Program-made: the position numbers and the translations under genes
Shown: positions 39,901-48,900 of the stretch, one piece after another
How positions within the stretch are numbered: position 1 is the first letter of the stretch
How the letters are laid out: each line of letters starts with the position of its first letter
The notes under the pieces: generated by a model
Databases searched by the model: none
The model's input: the letters and a program-made list of their open reading frames with translations, nothing else
Told to the model about the DNA's origin: nothing
Source of the DNA: Strigops habroptila
Taxonomy: Eukaryota > Chordata > Aves > Psittaciformes > Psittacidae
Direction of reading: 5' to 3'
Length of the DNA stretch: 64,000 bases
Assembly: GCF_004027225.2 (NCBI RefSeq)
Contig: NC_044279.2
Span: 48,570,744-48,634,743, forward strand

Positions 39901-42900
39901 AACGAAGAGAGCCCTGCAGAGAGGAAATGCAGGGAAGGAAGATAACGGGAAGCTTTCAAATGATGCAAACCAGTCTGCTAAACAACAAAAGAGCTAAACT
40001 TCAACACTTCTAATCTATTTTTTATAATTATCAAGTCTTCACTACAGAAGCAGTACAATGCATTTGTCACTGTAATCATATTAAGCTTTATTTTTAACCT
40101 GGCAGTGGGTGTGAAATAACTGTCATGCCAAGTTCATCTGGAGATAAACTGAAGAGTTGGAGGCAGAGAGCACATGCCTGAGGAGTGGGGGTAGAAAAAG
40201 TCAAACAAACTGTAACAAGGCTGGAGTTAACAGTGTTTACACTTGAAGGTACTGGCCTTCTGAGAAATTCCTTATCCGAAAGGACAAAATACAGAATAGG
40301 CCTGTTTCAGTTACCAAATGCAAAATATGTTAACTTAAAAAGTAAATCCTGAAATTTCACTCCCAAGGGTAAAAAGCATTCAGATATGGACAACTTTTTA
40401 TACAACCAGGTGAATGACTCAGAAATTAGAAATTGCAGTAACAGTCATTTAATGCAACTGAACAAAATTCCTTCTAACACTATATCCATTCCCTGCTAAA
40501 TAAAAACAGAATAGCTGTTGCAAATAATATATACATTGCTCTTATCTATATATACCTGCAAGTGATTCATATTACAAACATTTAGCATATATATGCTATA
40601 TAGCTGTATATAGCTATATTTAGCATATAGTACTATATAACACTGCTGAAGAGCACTGCTTTCATCAGTCTGTTCAAAGACAGCCACCTAGGTTGTCCTA
40701 GAATTTATTCTTTTTGAAGCAATGCAGCATTCCATTACAGTGAATTGTAAAGAGAGAGATTTTTCTAATTAAAAATGAGCCTTTCAAATATTGCAATCTT
40801 ACTCTTTTAAAAAAACTTGCCAAGCTTTGGAACTAACATGCTTATTTCACTGCAAAACACCATTTACAACTGTAGACAAAAGTTTCATGTGCTGCACGAC
40901 GGAAAACAAAAGATTATGCTAGGTATACTGAATCATCCCAGCTTCTTACCAGGGCAATTTTTCTCTTCAGAAGGAGGGAGGCTATTGTACACTTTCTGAA
41001 ATGCTGGTTTACAGTTTCTAGTTTTACATTATATTCTGGTCCCATAATAATCCTTTATACAACTTTTTACTGCTTAGACAAAGGCAACTCTCTTCACATA
41101 GCAACTTTAAGAGGACAGCACTCATCACCATCTCTGGAAAGCACATTCTTTCCAAACCAGAAACAGTCTTAGTTTATTCTAGACTAAGACAGCATGCAGC
41201 TAGGTAATTGTCCATATGAAAATCTAGTCCAGACAGTTTCAAAGGCTTCTGAGTACATACTGTTGCTGAATTACTGCCTGATAAAACATTCCCAACTTGA
41301 AAATGTTTAGGGAATTTTATTTATCCTGTAAGTATACACTCCCCGCTAGAGCTGTGCAGTTTTTAAACTATGTTTGAGAAGGCTACCACCTTATGTTTCC
41401 TCCTGCCCCTCCTTCACTGCAGCGTCCTTAAATAAGCAAAGGGCCATTATATCTGAAATAATTCTGACCCTGTTGTGAATCATGTGTGACCAGCCCATGC
41501 ACTTCCCCTCTGCAAAGGCCCTGACTCAGTCCCTTCTCAGTTCTTTCCACCGGCGGATTCCTAGCACACGGCAAAGCGACCTGCCCACATCAATCTAAGG
41601 AGCAAAGAAGTAAGTTTAGTTGACAACAAAAATAGGTACTGACCAGACTAACCCCATGCTCAGTTGCTGAGTGGGTTAAGTGCACCTTCAGGTGCTGAAT
41701 GAAGATAACTTCAAATGGGTAAAATTAAAATTTCTCATAAATTTAACTGCAAGAGAGAGAACTACGTGATCTAAACGTGGTCATGCATTTTACTCCTAAG
41801 GCTTCAACCAATATTCATCTTGGATCTGTTCTCCTAGAACATACCAGCAGCAAAGCAAAAACAAGCCATAATCCCTTCTGCTGAGACACAACTCCCAGCT
41901 AAATACACCTGCAGATAGCTCAAATATCAGTTTAATTTAAAGGAAAAAAATATGTCTGCGCCTGGATGCTTTTCAAGGAACACACATACACACATCCTAC
42001 GGGGAGGGAGGAGGGAAGGGGAGGAAGTTTCACACTCGGGGGAACAGCCAGGCTGCTATATGTGACAAACTGTAAACAAGACTGCTAGGAATACGGCTAC
42101 AGAAGATTTCACAAATACATTATTTAAAATATAAATAGGCAGTCTTAACTGGAGTTAGACTATTAGCCATGAGATGTTAAGTTAACCTATAGGAACGATA
42201 GTTAATGCAGACTATGAGTAAGTGTGGATCATGGAATTTTTCAAACATAAGAGATTAGGAGATTGCTTCTGGAAAGCTGCCAAGTAGTTCCACACCTGTT
42301 TTCTCAGGTAGTAAGATCATTTATAAGTCTTTAACAATATAAGATGGTTAATTTTTCACAATAGTCAATGATTTGACTGTGGCATATTCCCAGAATGTTA
42401 TTTCAAGGAATAGGCTTGGTAGTGGAACAGTGTTTCCTTCCAAACCAAAACTATTTCACTAGCTTTCTTAATAAGATTACTACAGCTGCAATTCATTGTC
42501 AAATGCCTCAATCAGCAATTCTGAAGCGCTTCATAGACTAAAATTTATCAACATCTTCACGTAAAGACTGGTCAAATATTGAAGTTTTGCAGATGGAGGA
42601 AAAGGAGTTTGAGGTTGAGAGAATTTTATACAGCCAAACAGTAGGTCAGCTGTAAGCCAGGACAAGAGGTCAGGACAAGAGGTCAGGACTTCCTTTGCTC
42701 CAAAACCCATAGCTATTTTATTTCTCAATATACACATTATATTCTTTTCCCAAGGCTACTATGAATTATTTTTCATAACATTTGGCTACAATATATAAAA
42801 AGACTAAGTTTTTATAGATATATAAAACTTTATGTTCAGTGGTAGACTTGGCAGTCCTGGGGTAATGGTTGGACTTGATCTTAAAGGTCTTTTCCAGCCT

Positions 42901-45900
42901 AGTTGATTCTGTGATTCTATATATAGCTTATATTGTATAATTTTGCAATTGTCTTCTGAAAACGGAAACATATTAAACCAAAATTTCTCAGTCTTGTGTC
43001 TCCAGAAGGACACACAACAGAAAAAAGAAAGAAGTTTGACTTCTTCTCTGCCTTCTTCAATAAAAGGCTGATCTTGTGGCTGCAGAAAAGTTAAAGGTGC
43101 CTCCTGACAACCTCCTACTTGCTCTCAGAGTCCTCATAAGGACAGAACAAGGTCTAAGTAGTCTAAATCAGAAGCGCAGATCTAAAGGCTCAGGCAAAAC
43201 CCCACAGGCCTAAGCTTTTCTTTGTTCACACAGCACAAAGTTATACACTATGCCTTGCAGTAGAAGGACCCATCTCAAAAAACATGTTCTTCTGCTCAAT
43301 CAGAAGCCTCACTGCCACACCACAGCAGCGGGAGGAAAAAGAAATCAAAAAGAACAGGAGAATGAAAAGAGTGGTGGGTTTTGGGAAAAACAAAACAAAA
43401 ACCAAAACAAAACAAAAACCAAAAAAAACCAAAACAAACAAAAACAAAAAAAAAAAAAAACCACACCAAAAAAAAAAAAAAAAAAAACCCACAAAAACCC
43501 AACCAAAACAAACCAAAGAAAATTTGGAAAAAAACAGACAAAAGAAATTAAAACAAGTAAGACAGGCAGATTACCCTTAGAGCACCAGGATGCTGCTGAG
43601 GTCCTCTCACTTGTGCAAAGCCAACCATTTCCAAAGAACCCCACAGCAAAAAAGTACAAATGGCACCAATCCTGCCTCACTCCTTTTCCAGAAACACTAG
43701 GTGTTTTTTTGGGCACCAAGCATCTCAGACAAGCTTGTTTCTCTTATGTCACTTATGTTTTACATTCAGTTCACTGTTCCTCTTTTTTCTGCAAGTGCCC
43801 TTAGGGAAGGAACAGCACTTCTGCCCTTGTTTACCCACTTGTTTACCATGCATGAACTATCTCACAAAGAGGCATACAGATGAGCTGATCTGATTCAAGC
43901 CCCTTTGTTTTCAGAGTTTCTTAACAGCATTTTACTGGAATCCTGTCCTCTAAAAGAGCAGAAATACAGAGAATTCAAGATTACATCTGAAGTTTGATTA
44001 CTCCTTCAAGCAACACCATTCACCAAGTAATTTGAGAGAGCAAAGCCAGTTAAGTCCCTTATCTCTGCTATGACAGGCTTATTTCATATAATTGAGTGTC
44101 CCCAAGTGTTTATAATTTTCTAGAGAACTTCTGCATTCTTTCTTCAACAGAAGCAGTCAGTTATACTTACAATGTGTGACAGGGTCCCAACAGGCTGGCA
44201 CCCTCGTATCTTGGGAGAAGTGCTCCACCTCACCTGACTTTGTCAATTTAAAAGAAAAAAATGCTAAAAAAAAAAAAAAAAAATCTGTGGTACTTACAAC
44301 CAGTTCACAATCACATTCCCACTTTATCAACTGCTTCAGGTTCCACTTCAACTGCTCCAAGCAGTAGCAACTTAGAAAAAAAAAACTTTTTTCTTGCATC
44401 AAGACTCCTGTCCCCTGGCTGTACCAAGAGCCATGAGCTGCACTAACTGGCATTGGTAAAACAGACTGAGGAGAATACTATTCATTTCAGATCATTGCTA
44501 ATGGAATTAGTCAATAAATTTCAAGTATTCACTCTTTGGAATACCACTAGCAGGTGTTTCAGAAGGTGTAATGGAGCCTCCCCTGACCAACCAAATCTCT
44601 ACTATGGGTAAAACAGCCCAGCCTGCGGAGAATCTATGTTTTCATTCCCAAAATCTGTCAGAGGTTGCTTGCCTGGCAGTTAGTAATCCTGACACTGAGG
44701 CTAGTAAGACAAAGTGGTTCAGTGCATGTGAAATCAAAAGGATGTTCAAATACTAGCCACAAGAACTATATGATTAAATAGATTTAATAATGTCTGTGAT
44801 GAACATATACAAATCCTCAGGCATACTTTTCTGTGGAAATTGGAAATAAAAAAACGTGTTTCTTTGACCTTTCTCAAGGGTGGCAATTCTTATTTAATGA
44901 AGAATGCATACATACGGAGCCTCAAAACCGAGGCCCACTCTGACAAGGACATCACCAAGGTTCCTGCTGCAGGACAAAGGACAAGATGAGGACAAACTAT
45001 TTCCTTGACTCGTAGCCTAGCATCCTCTGCTAGATCAGGCTGAATACATGTCGACGTTGCTAGCCAACAAAAACAATGGTTTTCATTTGGCAGCTAGAAA
45101 ATAGCATACTGTCACAAAGAGAGTTGTGAGTTATCCATTAAGAAAAAAGCAAAACACATTCTACAGTATTGCACATTTACACTGTGCACCCAACCTGAAG
45201 TTTATCCCAGAAACTTCCTAAACTCCCTGTCTTCCCTCTCCCACATTCTTCCTCATCTGCCTGCATGCTCAGCACCAACACCCTTTTCCTCCAGTACCAT
45301 GCATGCTACCTGAAGAACTGATACACTGAAAAGCAAAGACACCTTTAAGATATAACTTATACACCTGAAAAATATTATAATTAGAATCATACAGCTTAAA
45401 ATTTATCTATACTCATTAAGACAACTCTCTTCCTTTATCCAGTACTTAAGCTTGAGTTCTGTACTAGAATCCACGTTGAATATAAATTATATATTGGCCA
45501 CAACTGCCTGGCCCAGCTTTTAAAAAACAAGCTTGAACAGAATAAGAAAATCAATTACTAAAATGGAGGCAAAAGAGGAATCAGTAAGTGGTGTGGTAAA
45601 TTTTTTTTCCTGAAAGATGTCTGTGTAACAGGATTGTATACATCCATCTATAAAAGCCTTTGTTCCCAGTTTCACAGAACATGCTTCTTAAGAGACCGAG
45701 ATAGACCAATGCATCTGTTTGCAATATAACCACTTCTACTGCCCAAGGAAAAAAAAAATCACTATGTATGTGCTTAATAGAGTCACAAAATGGAACAAAC
45801 ATATCACAGAAGTTGGCAAAAAACACGTAACAGAGCTAGAGAAAGCTAAATTCTTCATTAATTTACTATTATCACCTTCAACACAACACAGCATGTTTAA

Positions 45901-48900
45901 CAGATGACTGGTCTGCATAAACATGGATTAAATACTTAACCCTTGCTGTGGACAACACATTGCTCATACTACAATCACAGCTGTTATCAGAAAGCAAGCA
46001 TCTGTCAAAGAATCGCAGCCCCCAAAAATATGCTGCCATGGTGATGGATGCACCATTAGAGCTAATGAATGTTTATTTTAATGTACCATTTCAAAAGGTT
46101 CCTGCCTCCCCCTGCTACTTTGTAAGTTATTCTAATCAAAGATTTTATTTTGGGTGCTATGGTACAAGCTGGCTTATAAATATGATGCTGATTAACGTAA
46201 CTGAATATATATTCCATTTTCAATATTCAAGCAACATCTCCGCTCAGCTGGAAGACTGAATAAATTAATTAAGGAGACGCAGAAGGAACCATCGAAATAT
46301 TCATCCAGTATGTAAAATCTGAAACTTTAAAGTTATGCTTAATTAGATTAATTTTTATATTTTTAATATGTAGACACAGCAGAAAAAAAAAAAAGTCACA
46401 TTCACTTCAATAAAGCCTAAACATAGAACTTTAACAGATTAAACAAAGGGAAACTTCTTTTTTTGGGTACTTACAATGTGTAAGAGCTTTAGCACATCCA
46501 CAAACCTAGCAGAAAAGCAAGAAAAGGCAAATGGTTACATTTTAATTGCCCAATTAAAATAAATTGAGTAGCTGTAAAGTTTAGCACTGGCACTTACACT
46601 TTCTCTGAGCTCATGATCTCCTTGGCAATATGGTAAACCTTTGTTTTCTTCCCAGATGCCTTACCCTGCAAATAAAATTATATGTTATACTATGCACCTA
46701 CTAAAACTGTAGCTAGTAGTTCCTCAAATCCAATGTAATTATTCAATAGTTGTTTCTAATAAAAACGTTTTATACTGCTTTGAGATCTCTTGGCTTTGAA
46801 ATCTTCTGGCCTTTCAGGATCTGTGCAAAAATCATTTAGCTTGTAGCTGGAAAAAACAATATTAGCCTTTCTATTTAATTATTACAGGAAGCACTGAAGC
46901 CCATAATGAATGAAGCCCTAGCAAGTGACAATTACTGTTTAGCAAAAGTAGCACAGATAATATTTCTATATTATTTGTTACCCCCCCCTTAATACAGCAA
47001 CAGTAATATTTGCAGTAAACTCAAGTGGGTTTCAGTAACATCTTAAAAGAAATACACATTTTTTTTACTGAAAAAGAAGACAAAAGGAGAAAGCGGAAAA
47101 AAAAAAGACACTGAAAAGTCAGCTTCTGACAATCTACTAAAGGAGCTGCTGGAATAACTAGCAACCATACTGCAAAGATGTAGAAGTGTGAGCCTTGTCA
47201 TCTACCTGAAACACTGTACAGATTATGTTGGTTTTTACTGCACGTGCATTTGGCTTTCAAAAATGAATGCTACAGTTCAACATGAGACAGAAGGAACAGG
47301 TATAACAAAACAAAAGGGGCTATCTGTCAGGATTCAGCTGTCTTTCCTACACAGTGTAACTCTCATGTACCATTTCCCTCAGATAAAACACCTTTCTCCA
47401 TTACAGCTCTCATGGTTTGCCATATGCTTCTCTGCTGCCAGCTGCCACCACGTCTATTAGACATTCAGGCTTTCATTTTAATTGGCTGCAAAGAAAGAAC
47501 GCGGATAAGGAGCGCCAAACATCACAGGATATGCAACATAAGTGCAGTGAAAGTCCCAGGGAGACTGTATTAAGTATGGCAGTATAATATCTGCACTGAA
47601 CAGTTCATCTAGAAAAGCAGGTATCAGTGGCATTATATATGAATTTTTGCTTCATAAGCACTACTGTTGCAAGATTTGTCTGGAGTTTTAGTTCTTCTCC
47701 AAACCTATAAACAAGTCTCAAGAGCTGGAAATCAAACCATGGAACCAACGATATTCATAAGTTGGTTTTAATGATATTGTTATATTCAAAATAAAAAATA
47801 ATTGTAAATTATTTTTTCATTTTACTCTAATGCCAAATTAATAAAATTAATTTCTAAATTTAATAATTTGGTGTTGCAACACATATATGCAAATGATATT
47901 ATTTATTTCATATATTACACAGACATCTTCACACAGAGCTGTGATTTTTCTCCTAAAATTAAACTTATTTCCAAAAACCAGTCAGATCTACACAGTGAGG
48001 GTCAATCCGATTCAGGCGAGATTCTAACACCCATCCTCAGGCCTCCGTGCCTCTTTAGAAAGTACAGCTGACATGCTCTCTACATGACTGAATTCACAAA
48101 TAACTCAATTATGCAGAGCAAGGTATCTGCCATCACTGTAGATGTGACAGTTGCAATTGAGATGAAAATTAGTATTTTGAGAACAAGATGCTACTGCTAA
48201 ACAATTACGAAGTGAAATATCACAGTCTGTTTTCAACCCCTTTTGAAAGACTTTTCACATACCAGCTGGCACTGAAAAGGCCACTTCACATTTGCTCAGC
48301 CAAAGATTCTCTGGACCTTAGGGAGTCTCTAATGGCAGAACTGAAGGGATGCAAATTGGGCTCTCAGGCATGGCATTGGGAAGGAACCTTGTAACTTCTC
48401 CAACAGATAAAAAGCATCAAAACAGCCAGATGCTTGTGATAAGGAAAAATAAAAACAAGCCCAGCTGATGACTGATGCAGAGACTGCTTCTTTCTCCTCT
48501 GCAGCTGCTCTCCCTGTTAGGAAGTTGGTTGGTAATGCCCAGCTGCCAGCCACACATGCTGCAGGAGGCTGAAGCAAGCCTACGAGCAGATGCTTCACAG
48601 CAAGCGCTGAATTACTCTGTGAAACCTGCCCGAGAAGCCTCATAATGGGGATGCTTTTCTGTAAAACTCTGGCAGTAAAGGTTTAGGGCATTTCTATAAC
48701 CATCAAGGTAAGTTAGCTTCTATTCTGACACAGTCCTGCTTAGTTTCACATGAACAAGCTTCTCCCTTGACTCTCTTTCCCTTCCCCAATTTATTCCTCT
48801 TAGAAGATTTGGTTAAATGACATTTAGGTCTGACACATCATCATCAAGTCTTCTCTTCCAGCACTAAAAAGTCTCATTGCCTTTCTTTTTTTTTTTTTTT

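Larger units (their letters stand above)
37763..46474 (-). other. FGD6: FGD6 intron 5
   Basis: 8.7 kb, GTAAGT donor. It contains a (CCGT)n/poly-C tract, a 13-base tandem repeat, one CR1 fragment, a large A/C tract and an A run, each listed separately. At about 40500-40650 it is very AT-rich with palindromic TATATAGC units. No coding sequence recognised. Confidence 0.9.

Noticed and set aside
43241..43804. Long Lys/Asn/Thr-rich (plus) and Phe/Gly/Val-rich (minus) frames
   Set aside because: They are translations of the A/C low-complexity tract. The same holds for the frames at about 2432-2812 and 34691-35163.
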